NCBI GenBank assembly: GCA_934457115.1 | Contig: CAKSHI010000002.1 | Span: forward strand, 62,001 to 126,000 | Direction of reading: 5' to 3' | Source of the DNA: an uncultured Eubacteriales bacterium | Lineage (GTDB): Bacteria > Bacillota > Clostridia > Oscillospirales > Acutalibacteraceae | DNA: 64,000 bases | Shown here: one piece after another, positions 35,564 through 44,115 of the stretch | Layout of the letters: each line of letters opens with the position of its first letter | How positions within the stretch are numbered: position 1 is the first letter of the stretch | Notes under the pieces: generated by a model | Databases searched by the model: none | The model's input: only the letters and a program-made list of their open reading frames with translations | Told to the model about the DNA's origin: nothing | Program-made: the position numbers and the translations under genes

Positions 35564-37666
35564 ATGATTGAGAAAAAGAATATATATCCATACAATAATA
35601 GAGAACTCAGTTGGATGGATTTTAACCTTAGAGTTTTAGAAGAAGCTATAGAGGAATCTAATCCTATTATGGAAAGGTTAAGATTTTTATCGATAACAGC
35701 CTCAAATCTTGATGAATTTTTCATGGTTAGAGTGGCAGGGGTAATGGATCAAATTGATTCGGGAATTACAAGAGCCGATATGTCGGGCCTTACTCCATCC
35801 TCTACTTTAGAAAAGCTTACTGATAAGATTCACCATTTTTCAAATCTTCAATATAAGTGTTTTCATGAAAATATAGTTCCAAAGCTTAAGGAAAATCATT
35901 TTAATTTTCTAAAAGTGAGTGAGCTCGACAATAAGCAAAAGAAATTTGTAAACAACTATTTTTACAAGGTTTTATTCCCGGTATTAACCCCATTGGCTGT
36001 TGACGTAAGCAGACCGTTTCCGTTTCTTGCAAACAAAACTTTAAATATAGCCGTTAGGCTAAAGAAAGACGAAAAATCCTATTTCGCAGTTGTTCAAGTA
36101 CCGTCTATTTTACCTAGGTTTTTGAAAATTCCGGGTACTAAGTCCGAAAAGAATTTTGTACTTTTAGAGGACATAATAATTGAAAAATTGAGTGATTTAT
36201 TTGAACTTCATGAGATAAAGGCAAGTTGCGCTTTTAGGATTACGAGGGATGCGGATTTGGAGATAGATGAAGAAACGGATGACTTACTTACTGAAATTGA
36301 AAAGTCAATAAAGAAAAGAAAACGAGGCCGCCCGGTAAGACTGGAAATCACAGAAAAATGCGATAAGGAAACGAGAAAATTTTTAGTAGGCGTCCTTGAA
36401 ATTGAAAAGAAAGAAATATACGAAATAAATGGACCTATAGACTTAACATTTCTTTCTAAATTTGCAGATGAAAATAAAAAGAATGACTTAATATTCCCCG
36501 CATTTAAGCCTATTAATCCACCTGCGGACTTTTGGGGATGCAATGATATATTTAAGGCTATAAGAGAAAAAGACAGGATGCTTTGCCACCCATATGAAAG
36601 TTTTGACTATGTTATAAACTTTATTAAGCAAGCTGCCGAAGATGAAAATGTATTGGCGATTAAGCAAACTTTATATAGGGTTAGTGGTCATTCACCTATA
36701 ATTTCAGCCTTGATTAGAGCCGCCGAAAATGGTAAACAAGTGACTGTTTTGCTTGAATTGAAGGCGAGATTTGACGAAGAAAATAATATTTTGTGGGCCA
36801 AAAAATTAGAAAAAGCCGGCTGCCATGTTATATATGGTCTTGCAGGACTTAAAACTCATTGTAAGATTTGCCTTGTTGTTCGCAGGGAAAAGGATGGAAT
36901 AAGAAGGTATCTTCATATGGGTACGGGAAATTATAATGACTCGACTGCTAAGCTTTATACGGATATTGGTGTTTTTACAGCCAAAGAATCTTTTGGTGTA
37001 GATGCATCGTCACTTTTTAATGTTTTAACCGGGTACTCAAGACCCCCCGAATATAACGAAATGATAGTGGCACCATTAGGCATGAGAAAGTTTTTTATCA
37101 ATATGATAAATAATGAAATCAACAACGCTAACAATGGTCTTAAAAGTGGAATAACTATAAAGGTTAATTCCTTGGTTGACTATGAAATAATATCTCTTTT
37201 ATACAAGGCATCTGCAGCAGGTGTCGAAATAAAATTAATTGTAAGAGGTATTTGCTGCCTAATACCAAACGTAGAAGGAATTAGTGAAAACATAAGTGTA
37301 ACAAGTATTGTTGGAAGATTTTTAGAACATAGCAGGATATTTAAATTTGAAAATGCAGGAGATCCTAAAGTGTATATGGGCAGTGCAGATTTAATGCCAA
37401 GGAACTTGAATAAAAGAGTGGAACTTATCTTTCCAATCGAAGACCAAGACTTAAAAAACAGGACCTTTAAAATATTAGATATTATTTTAAAAGATAATAA
37501 AAATGCTAGGGTATGTCTTAATGATGGGTCATATGTTAAAATAAAGAGTGAGGATGACCGATTATATGACAGTCAAGTTGATCTTTTTAAATTACTAAAA
37601 AAGATTCAAAAGACCCAATCTAATAAAGAGGATAATATTGTATCACAGCAAACTCAAAATAAATAA
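35564..37666 (+). CDS. ppk: polyphosphate kinase 1
   Basis: Reversibly polymerises the gamma phosphate of ATP into polyphosphate. The N domain opens with YPYNNRELSWMDFNLRVLEEA; the catalytic C1/C2 domains contain the phospho-accepting His in HMGTGNYND and a second conserved His in FLEHSRIF, with the Arg/Lys-rich LKTHCKICLVVRRE segment. 700 residues, the usual length. No exopolyphosphatase gene is beside it. It precedes a phosphofructokinase by 18 bases. Confidence 0.95.
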   Translation: MIEKKNIYPYNNRELSWMDFNLRVLEEAIEESNPIMERLRFLSITASNLDEFFMVRVAGVMDQIDSGITRADMSGLTPSSTLEKLTDKIHHFSNLQYKCFHENIVPKLKENHFNFLKVSELDNKQKKFVNNYFYKVLFPVLTPLAVDVSRPFPFLANKTLNIAVRLKKDEKSYFAVVQVPSILPRFLKIPGTKSEKNFVLLEDIIIEKLSDLFELHEIKASCAFRITRDADLEIDEETDDLLTEIEKSIKKRKRGRPVRLEITEKCDKETRKFLVGVLEIEKKEIYEINGPIDLTFLSKFADENKKNDLIFPAFKPINPPADFWGCNDIFKAIREKDRMLCHPYESFDYVINFIKQAAEDENVLAIKQTLYRVSGHSPIISALIRAAENGKQVTVLLELKARFDEENNILWAKKLEKAGCHVIYGLAGLKTHCKICLVVRREKDGIRRYLHMGTGNYNDSTAKLYTDIGVFTAKESFGVDASSLFNVLTGYSRPPEYNEMIVAPLGMRKFFINMINNEINNANNGLKSGITIKVNSLVDYEIISLLYKASAAGVEIKLIVRGICCLIPNVEGISENISVTSIVGRFLEHSRIFKFENAGDPKVYMGSADLMPRNLNKRVELIFPIEDQDLKNRTFKILDIILKDNKNARVCLNDGSYVKIKSEDDRLYDSQVDLFKLLKKIQKTQSNKEDNIVSQQTQNK

Positions 37667-37684
37667 TTTAAGGGGGATTATAGT

Positions 37685-38764
37685 ATGAAAAGAGTAGGTA
37701 TTTTAACCAGTGGAGGAGATTGTCAAGGATTGAATCCGGCAATAAGAGGTGTAGCTAAATCTTTATATGAGTATTATGATGATAAGAGTTTGGAGATATA
37801 TGGTATAAGAGATGGGTACACAGGTCTTATAAACGGGGATTATCACTTGATGAAACAGGAGAATTTTTCAGGTATATTAAATATAGGTGGAACTATACTT
37901 GGGACATCTAGACAGCCGTTTAAACTAATGCATGAAGTTAGCGATAATAATGTTGATAAGGTTAAGGCCATGAAGGAAAATTATAAAAAAATGAACCTTG
38001 ATTGCCTTGTTATACTAGGTGGAAACGGTACACATAAAAGTGCAAATATGCTAAGTGAAGAGGGACTAAACGTTGTAACTCTTCCAAAGACAATAGATAA
38101 TGACCTTTGGGGAACTGATGTAACATTTGGTTTTCAAAGTGCAGTTAATATTGCCACAAATGTAATAGATTGTATCCATACGACAGCTACATCTCATGGA
38201 AGAGTTTTTATAGTAGAACTTATGGGACATAAAGCAGGTTGGCTTACTCTTCATGCGGGTATTGCAGGTGGTGCTGATGTTATATTAATTCCGGAAATAC
38301 CGTATAGCATTGAATCTATTATTAAAACATTGAATGCAAGGACTAAGGCCGGTAAAAACTTTTCTATAATGGCTGTTGCTGAAGGAGCTATGTCCAAACA
38401 GTTTGCGGCATTGACAAAGAAGGAACAGAAATTGTTAAAGGAAAAATCTAAGTTTCCTTCAATCTCATATGAAATTGCAAGCAAAATAGAGGAGTTTACA
38501 TCTCATGAGGTTAGAGTTACCGTACCCGGACATTTTCAAAGAGGAGGCAGTCCTTGTCCTTATGATAGGGTTTTATCTACACGTCTTGGTACAGCAGCGG
38601 CTAGGCTTATAATTGAAAAGGATTATGGAAAAATGGTTGCTGTTAGAAATAATGATATAGTAAGTGTGCCATTAAGTGAAGTAGCAGGAAAATTAAAGAC
38701 TGTCCCCAAGGATTCATCTATAATAAAATCTGCAAGGGATATTGGAGTATGTTTTGGCGATTAA
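37685..38764 (+). CDS. pfkA: 6-phosphofructokinase, group III-like active site
   Basis: Phosphorylates fructose 6-phosphate. Motifs: TSGGDCQGLN at the N-terminus, LGGNGTHKSA (residues 111-120), PKTIDNDLWGTD with the catalytic Asp, and the sugar-binding GHKAGWL and VPGHFQRGGSPC. At the positions that separate ATP from PPi enzymes it has Gly (G115, ATP-like) together with Lys (K135, PPi-like), and Asn replaces the usual Asp of GGDG. This mixed pattern is typical of group III PFKs, so the phosphate donor is uncertain. 359 residues, start behind AAGGGGG. Confidence 0.9.
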   Translation: MKRVGILTSGGDCQGLNPAIRGVAKSLYEYYDDKSLEIYGIRDGYTGLINGDYHLMKQENFSGILNIGGTILGTSRQPFKLMHEVSDNNVDKVKAMKENYKKMNLDCLVILGGNGTHKSANMLSEEGLNVVTLPKTIDNDLWGTDVTFGFQSAVNIATNVIDCIHTTATSHGRVFIVELMGHKAGWLTLHAGIAGGADVILIPEIPYSIESIIKTLNARTKAGKNFSIMAVAEGAMSKQFAALTKKEQKLLKEKSKFPSISYEIASKIEEFTSHEVRVTVPGHFQRGGSPCPYDRVLSTRLGTAAARLIIEKDYGKMVAVRNNDIVSVPLSEVAGKLKTVPKDSSIIKSARDIGVCFGD

Positions 38765-38832
38765 CTCTGTATAGAGTATACAATTATGGGAATAATAAAC
38801 AAAAATATAAGGAATAAGAGGGAGCTTCTTAA

Positions 38833-40080
38833 ATGACAACTTTTGAAGAACTTTATAAAAAAATATTAGAGGAATCATCTGAAACGGATCAAGAAGAATT
38901 ACAAAAAATAAGGGATCTTGATTATGATCCATATCACTTGGATTGCCTTCTAAATCCTAAGGAAGGTTCATCGGATTTTAATATAGGCGGTTGTAACTGT
39001 GATAAAGAAAATGTAGACAACTGTGAATGCAGATGCATATACGAGGATTTATATAATGAGGGAGAGAGCACCAAAACTCAAGATGAGCTTTGTGATGAGT
39101 GCAAAAGCTGTGTTGATACATGCAAGGGTAAAGTTTTGAAGTCCAGCAAGGATATTATACCTGTAATAAAAGCATTAAAAAATAAGAAAGGTCCCGTTTA
39201 CGCTTTGATTGCCCCTGCGTTTCAAGGTCAATTCAGTAGTACAGTTACACCGGGTAAGCTTAGAAATGCATTTAAAGAGCTTGGCTTTGATGGTATGGTT
39301 GAAGTAGCTTTATTTGCGGATATTTTGACATTAAAAGAAGCTTTGGAGTTCGATAAAAACATACAAACTGAAAGTGATTATCAGCTTACAAGCTGCTGCT
39401 GCCCTATGTGGATAGCTATGATTAGAAAAAAATATAAAGAGCTTATGCCTCATGTTCCGGGTTCAGTATCGCCAATGATAGCTTGCGGCAGGACAGTAAA
39501 GAAGTTGCATCCCAATGCCACAACAGTCTTTATAGGACCTTGTGTAGCAAAAAAGGCAGAAGCAAAGGAACCGGATATAAATGACGCTGTAGACTTTGTT
39601 TTAACTTTTAAAGAAATAAGCGATATATTTGATTTTGCAAACATAAATCCTGACAATATGGAAGATACGGAAAAAGATCACTCATCAAGAGCGGGTAGAA
39701 TATATGCACGAAGTGGGGGAGTGAGTGAAGCTGTCAAAGACACAATAGAAAGATTAAATCCAAATAAAAAAGTAAAAATAAAAACCGAAAAGGCTCAAGG
39801 TGTCAAGGAATGCAAGGAAATGATTAATAGACTTTTAAATAATGAAACCTCGGCAAACTTTTTTGAAGGCATGGGCTGTGTAGGAGGCTGCGTAGGTGGA
39901 CCTAAAAGGATAATAGATGCTTCATTAGGAAAAGAAAATGTAGATGCGTATGGTAATGAAGCTAAATACAAGACACCAATAGATAATCCTTATGTGGTAG
40001 AATTGCTTCATAGATTAGGGTTTGATTCAGTTGAAAAGTTTTTATATAACAGCGATATTTTCGAGAGACATTTTGATTAA
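38833..40080 (+). CDS. [FeFe]-hydrogenase-type protein with one N-terminal [4Fe-4S] motif
   Basis: Carries the H-cluster domain of iron-only hydrogenases: L1 as TSCCCPMW, L2 as GPCVAKKAEA and L3 as EGMGCVGGCVGGP, all Cys present. Ahead of it lies one ferredoxin-like motif, CDECKSCVDTC, and before that an unusual Cys-rich stretch, GGCNCDKENVDNCECRC. The 415 residues and the L1-L3 wording fit group B-like monomeric enzymes more than the classical group A ones, but HydDB classification was not possible here. No HydE/F/G maturase gene is in the window. It follows pfkA by 68 bases and is closed by tandem terminators. Confidence 0.85.
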   Translation: MTTFEELYKKILEESSETDQEELQKIRDLDYDPYHLDCLLNPKEGSSDFNIGGCNCDKENVDNCECRCIYEDLYNEGESTKTQDELCDECKSCVDTCKGKVLKSSKDIIPVIKALKNKKGPVYALIAPAFQGQFSSTVTPGKLRNAFKELGFDGMVEVALFADILTLKEALEFDKNIQTESDYQLTSCCCPMWIAMIRKKYKELMPHVPGSVSPMIACGRTVKKLHPNATTVFIGPCVAKKAEAKEPDINDAVDFVLTFKEISDIFDFANINPDNMEDTEKDHSSRAGRIYARSGGVSEAVKDTIERLNPNKKVKIKTEKAQGVKECKEMINRLLNNETSANFFEGMGCVGGCVGGPKRIIDASLGKENVDAYGNEAKYKTPIDNPYVVELLHRLGFDSVEKFLYNSDIFERHFD

Positions 40081-40125
40081 AACTCCATAAGAATTAAAAA
40101 GTATATGGAAATTATATTAAAAAAG

Positions 40126-40148
40126 AAGACCTCCTTTATGGGGGTCTT
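40126..40148 (+). terminator. first hairpin downstream of the hydrogenase gene
   Basis: Stem AAGACCTCC (40126-40134) with the G-rich partner ending GGTCTT (40140-40148), five-base loop, followed by only a weak T run. It probably acts together with the next hairpin. Confidence 0.55.
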
Positions 40149-40160
40149 ATCCTTATTAAA

Positions 40161-40200
40161 AATAGGTATTGCATATTTTTAAGCAATACCTATTTTTTAT
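40161..40200. terminator. strong bidirectional terminator
   Basis: Perfect 12-base inverted repeat, AATAGGTATTGC (40161-40172) and GCAATACCTATT (40183-40194), followed by TTTTAT. Its complement also ends in a T-rich stretch, so it can stop both the plus-strand hydrogenase unit and the minus-strand transporter gene. Confidence 0.85.
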
Positions 40201-40221
40201 ATACTAAGTTAAATTAATATT

Positions 40222-41994
40222 TTAAGCATTAAGTATGTTATAATACTTTTCTTCATACGCTTCAAACATTTTTGTATAGCTGTCAGTAACACCTTCATGA
40301 AGCATTTTTAAGTGTTCATGAGCATCAAACTGTGTATTGTCGTGTTCTCTTTTAATAACTTGGATTGCTATATTGGAACAGTGGTCTGAAATTCTTTCAA
40401 GGTTTGTAAGTACTTCTACATAGGAAATGCCGGAATTGACGTTGCAAGAAGTCTTTTTAAGTCTTTCTAAGTGCCTATCTACTAATGAAACCTTTAATGC
40501 ATCTATTACTTCTTCTAACGGTTCAACCTTGTTTGCGATTGAAAGATCGGATTGTTCGTTAGCTTTTAAAGTTATATCTAAGATGTCTCTTACTGCTGTA
40601 TCTATACACTTTAATTCTTTTAGAGCTTGATCTGAAAAACTTATTTTATTTGCATCATTATATTCTGCAACATTAGCTATATTTACGCAATAGTCGCCTA
40701 TTCTTTCAAAATCGCCTACGTTGTGCATTAGTTCATTAAGCTCTCTTATATTAATTTCATCTAAACTACAACTTGTGATTTTAACGAGGTATTCACCTAA
40801 GACAGTTTCGGCCTTATCGAGGAAATGTTCGTTTTCATTAAGTTTAGCAACTTCTTTTTCATCATAATACTGCAATAATTTTGATGAAATATCATAATTT
40901 TCTTGGATTGCTTTACCCATGTTAAAAAGAACCTTTTTACTTTGTTCTATTGCAACGCCCGGGGTTTTCAAAAAGATGTCATCTAAAATATCTAATTCAT
41001 GATTAGAGTTGGTTTTTAATTTATCCTTTATTATTATTTCCGAAAGTTTTACAAGTGATGTAGTAAATGGAAGTAATATACAAGTAGTTATAACGTTGAA
41101 TGCAGTTTGAATATCCGCAACATTACCCCTATTCATTGTGTCGTTCCAAAAAGGAATTCCAATGGAGTATTGTATTAAATATATAACTGACATTATTATT
41201 ACAACGCCAATAAGGTTAAATAAGAAGTATATAAGCGAAACTCTTTTAGCCTTTTTATTAGTACCTATTCCACCTAGGAATACAGTAAGACATTTACCTA
41301 AGTTTTGACCAAGTACAATAGGGAAGGCCATAGAGAAGGTAATTGTGCCTGTCGACGCAATAGCCTGCAAAATTCCGACAGAAGCAGAGCAGCTTTGTAT
41401 TATAGCTGTAATTACTAATCCTACAAGTACGCCTAAAAATGGGTTTGAAAATTTATAGAACATACTCCTAAAGTTGTCATTATCTTTTAGTGGAGATACT
41501 GTTTGTTCCATTATGGTCATACCCATAAACAGTATGCCAAAACCTATTAATATTTTAGCTATATTCTTAGTTTTTTTCTTTTTGCACATTAATAACATTG
41601 CAGCACCAATCGCAATTACTAATGGAGCAAATGAAGAGGGTTTTATTAAAGTAAGTAATATATTGTCTGAAGATACATCCCCAAGTCTTAAAATTTGGCC
41701 GGTTACGGTTGAGCCAATGTTAGCCCCCATAATGACGGGAACTGATTGGGCAAGTCGCATTATTCCTGCATTAACAAAGCCTATTAACATAACTGTAGTC
41801 GCAGCTGAACTTTGTATTATACCTGTTGTGATGGTACCTAATGTAACTCCGCGAAAACGAGTTGTTGTAAGTTTTTCTAAAGTTTTTTCGAGCTTGGCTC
41901 CGGCTATTTGTTCTAAGGATGAGCCAAGAAGATTCATTCCGTAAAGGAACATACCTACCCCGCCAAAAAGGGTTAATATCGAGGTGATTGTCAT
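40222..41994 (-). CDS. Na/Pi cotransporter family protein with C-terminal PhoU-like domain
   Basis: Type II sodium-phosphate symporter-like membrane protein. The N-terminal half holds two inverted repeats marked by GTITTGIIQSSAATTVML and LVGLVITAIIQSCSASVGIL (the QSS/QSC signatures). From about residue 340 a helical PhoU-like region follows (ERIGDYCVNIANVAEY; LERISDHCSNIAIQVI). 590 residues, usual for the bacterial YjbB/NptA type. The start follows AGGAGG. Phosphate uptake or export is plausible beside a genome with ppk, but the link is inference. Confidence 0.92.
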   Translation of the reverse strand: MTITSILTLFGGVGMFLYGMNLLGSSLEQIAGAKLEKTLEKLTTTRFRGVTLGTITTGIIQSSAATTVMLIGFVNAGIMRLAQSVPVIMGANIGSTVTGQILRLGDVSSDNILLTLIKPSSFAPLVIAIGAAMLLMCKKKKTKNIAKILIGFGILFMGMTIMEQTVSPLKDNDNFRSMFYKFSNPFLGVLVGLVITAIIQSCSASVGILQAIASTGTITFSMAFPIVLGQNLGKCLTVFLGGIGTNKKAKRVSLIYFLFNLIGVVIIMSVIYLIQYSIGIPFWNDTMNRGNVADIQTAFNVITTCILLPFTTSLVKLSEIIIKDKLKTNSNHELDILDDIFLKTPGVAIEQSKKVLFNMGKAIQENYDISSKLLQYYDEKEVAKLNENEHFLDKAETVLGEYLVKITSCSLDEINIRELNELMHNVGDFERIGDYCVNIANVAEYNDANKISFSDQALKELKCIDTAVRDILDITLKANEQSDLSIANKVEPLEEVIDALKVSLVDRHLERLKKTSCNVNSGISYVEVLTNLERISDHCSNIAIQVIKREHDNTQFDAHEHLKMLHEGVTDSYTKMFEAYEEKYYNILNA

Positions 41995-42230
41995 CGAGAA
42001 GCCTCCTGCTATTTTATTAATTATTTAACAATCTTTTTTAGTCACGATATTATTTTACAACATTACCCCTTATAAGACAAGAGATATTTATATGAATATT
42101 AGTAAGTTTGTCATATTATACTATTTGTTAATAATACGACTTTTATATAGTATTAATGCTATATAATTAGGGTTTAATGGTATTAAATAACTATAAGTTT
42201 TAGAATTAAGGTGATTAATTTTCACATAGG

Positions 42231-43034
42231 TCAGCAGACTTTTTCTAAATCTTGCTTTAACCTTTCTATAATTTTTTTCTCTAATCTTGATATGTAAGAC
42301 TGTGATATTCCCAATGAATCGGCTACTTCTTTTTGAGTGTGTTCTTTGTTGCCGCAAAGTCCAAATCTGAGCTGCATTATATTTCTTTCTCTTAAAGAAA
42401 GTTTTGATACGGCATCTAAAACTAAATTACATTCTACCTCCTGCTCAAGATGATGGTTTACAACGTCAGGTTCACTTCCTAAAATGTCAGATAATAAAAG
42501 CTCATTGCCATCCCAGTCTATATTTAAAGGTTCATCGATAGATATTTCATTTTTTAATTGAGAGCTTTTTCTTAAATACATAAGTATTTCATTTTCAATG
42601 CATCTGGATGCATAGGTTGCAAGTTTAATATTTCTGTCGGGACAAAAGGTATTTACAGCCTTTATAAGTCCAATAGTCCCTATTGAAATAAGGTCTTCGA
42701 GATTTATGCCAGTTGAATCGAATTTTTTAGCTATATAGACTACGAGCCTTAGATTATGGGTTATCAATGGTTCACGTGCATTCTTTTCACCGTTTCGTAT
42801 TCTTTCCATTACCTCTTTTTCCTCTTGATCTGAAAGGGGTGGGGGCAAAGTTTGGGGACCGTTTATGTAATGAACTCCATTTGTAATACCAAGTTTCTTT
42901 AAGAGGGATAGAAATTTAAGGTAAACCTTGCTAAACAAGTTTCCGGGAATGGTTTTGATTTTTGAATTTTTGTCTAAGAACGTGTTGGACTTTTTGGGCT
43001 TTAACTTTACAAAATATACTTTTGGTCCTTTCAA
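42231..43034 (-). CDS. sigE: pro-sigma-E, sporulation mother-cell sigma factor, with long N-terminal extension
   Basis: Sigma-70-family factor of the early mother cell. Region 2 (HNLRLVVYIAKKFDSTGINLEDLISIGTIGLIKAV) and region 4 (LSLRERNIMQLRFGL, helix-turn-helix KEVADSLGISQSYISRLEKKI) are intact. The sigma-E hallmark YINGPQTLPPPLS follows a hydrophobic, basic pro-segment (VYLKFLSLLKKLG). Ahead of that are about 30 extra residues compared with Bacillus, if translation begins at the TTG at 43034; a GGAG lies 10 bases before it and no better internal start is seen. 267 residues. It is 29 bases downstream of spoIIGA, the classical spoIIG operon. Confidence 0.93.
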   Translation of the reverse strand: MKGPKVYFVKLKPKKSNTFLDKNSKIKTIPGNLFSKVYLKFLSLLKKLGITNGVHYINGPQTLPPPLSDQEEKEVMERIRNGEKNAREPLITHNLRLVVYIAKKFDSTGINLEDLISIGTIGLIKAVNTFCPDRNIKLATYASRCIENEILMYLRKSSQLKNEISIDEPLNIDWDGNELLLSDILGSEPDVVNHHLEQEVECNLVLDAVSKLSLRERNIMQLRFGLCGNKEHTQKEVADSLGISQSYISRLEKKIIERLKQDLEKVC

Positions 43035-43063
43035 AAATGATCATCTCCACTTTATTTAATTTA

Positions 43064-43939
43064 TTATCTATCTTCAAGCAATTCGGGATTAAGTATAGCT
43101 TGAAATTCACTTTTAAATGTTTTTGGAGGACACACTGCTATGTATGCTTCCTTTGATATTTTTTCTTTATTGTTTAAAATAAAAAAGTTGTCGGCCTTAA
43201 ATGCAGGAATCATACCCGAACCGGATACAACATTAAACGGTATCATCCTGCATTTATTTTTGGTTAAATCATTTGAATAGATTAAGGGTTGATTTTCGGA
43301 GTCTATAAAACTTTTTAAACTTTCAGAAAGTATATCCTCTATATCATTTTTTTCTACTATCATTACGGGAAGGTGAGAAAACGGTTCCCTTAGACTGTTT
43401 CCTGTATCGATTTTAGCGCGTATAATTGTTTTTCTATTGTTAAGCTCCACCTCTACATATGAAAATAACTTAGGACTTTCAGGTCTTTTGACAAACAAGC
43501 TTATTAGTTTAATTATAAGATAACTTAGTACTGTAAAAATTAAGAAGATTGTAGGAGAAATATTGAAATATACAATTCCATTGTTAACAAGAGTACCTTT
43601 TGGTGCAATAAAGTGCCATATAGCGAATATCACCCCGCAGAAAAGGAAATTAATTAAGTAAAAACATGCAAATGTTTTAATAGCCATCTTTATATTATTT
43701 ATCTTAAAAGCTACAATCACAATACTCAAAGCCATCATAAGCTTTATAAGCATGGATAGTAAGGTTGGTATAGGCGGTACCAATATATACAAAGAGTAGA
43801 CAGCACCCAAACACGAAGCTAAAATAAAACGATATCTATTTATATGTAAGTTCATAAATTTAGCCACAGCCATAATGATAAAATAGTTTATAAATAGATT
43901 TAGGCCAATTAAAACATCTATATATATAGTTTGTTTCAT
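43064..43939 (-). CDS. spoIIGA: sporulation sigma-E processing protease SpoIIGA
   Basis: Membrane aspartic protease that cleaves the pro-sequence from sigma-E after a signal from the forespore. About five N-terminal transmembrane helices (for example DVLIGLNLFINYFIIMAVAKFM) precede a cytoplasmic protease domain with the Asp motif RAKIDTGNSLREP and a later GSGMIPAF loop. 291 residues. It is the first gene of the spoIIG operon, so the organism has, or recently had, an endospore programme. Confidence 0.95.
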   Translation of the reverse strand: MKQTIYIDVLIGLNLFINYFIIMAVAKFMNLHINRYRFILASCLGAVYSLYILVPPIPTLLSMLIKLMMALSIVIVAFKINNIKMAIKTFACFYLINFLFCGVIFAIWHFIAPKGTLVNNGIVYFNISPTIFLIFTVLSYLIIKLISLFVKRPESPKLFSYVEVELNNRKTIIRAKIDTGNSLREPFSHLPVMIVEKNDIEDILSESLKSFIDSENQPLIYSNDLTKNKCRMIPFNVVSGSGMIPAFKADNFFILNNKEKISKEAYIAVCPPKTFKSEFQAILNPELLEDR

Positions 43940-43967
43940 AAATCCTCCCCTTTATTTTACACTTACT

Positions 43968-44002
43968 ATTATCTCACTCTAATATAAACTGTTTATGTCG
44001 TA
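43968..44002 (-). promoter_or_regulatory. candidate spoIIG promoter with a Spo0A-box-like site
   Basis: Upstream of spoIIGA the sequence has TGTCGTA (43996-44002), one base off the Spo0A box TGTCGAA, and on the minus strand a GATAAT -10-like element (complement of 43968-43973), 22 bases apart. In Bacillus the spoIIG promoter is also Spo0A-activated with an unusually long spacing. In AT-rich DNA a single near-match is weak evidence. Confidence 0.3.
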
Positions 44003-44051
44003 AAATGAATGGGCAAAATAATAATTAATTAAAAATATAGTATATTTAAAA

Positions 44052-44080
44052 TTGCAAACTTATTTATTATGCTTTATAAT
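44052..44080 (+). promoter_or_regulatory. promoter for murT-gatD
   Basis: TTGCAA (44052-44057), 17-base spacer, TATAAT (44075-44080), 36 bases before the murT start. Confidence 0.65.
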
Positions 44081-44115
44081 ATTTATTAATAAAGAATATT
44101 TATGGGGTTAGGTTT

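Noticed and set aside
41474..41944. A 156-codon plus-strand frame
   Set aside because: Antisense to the Na/Pi symporter; its hydrophobic composition is a reflection of the transmembrane codons on the other strand.
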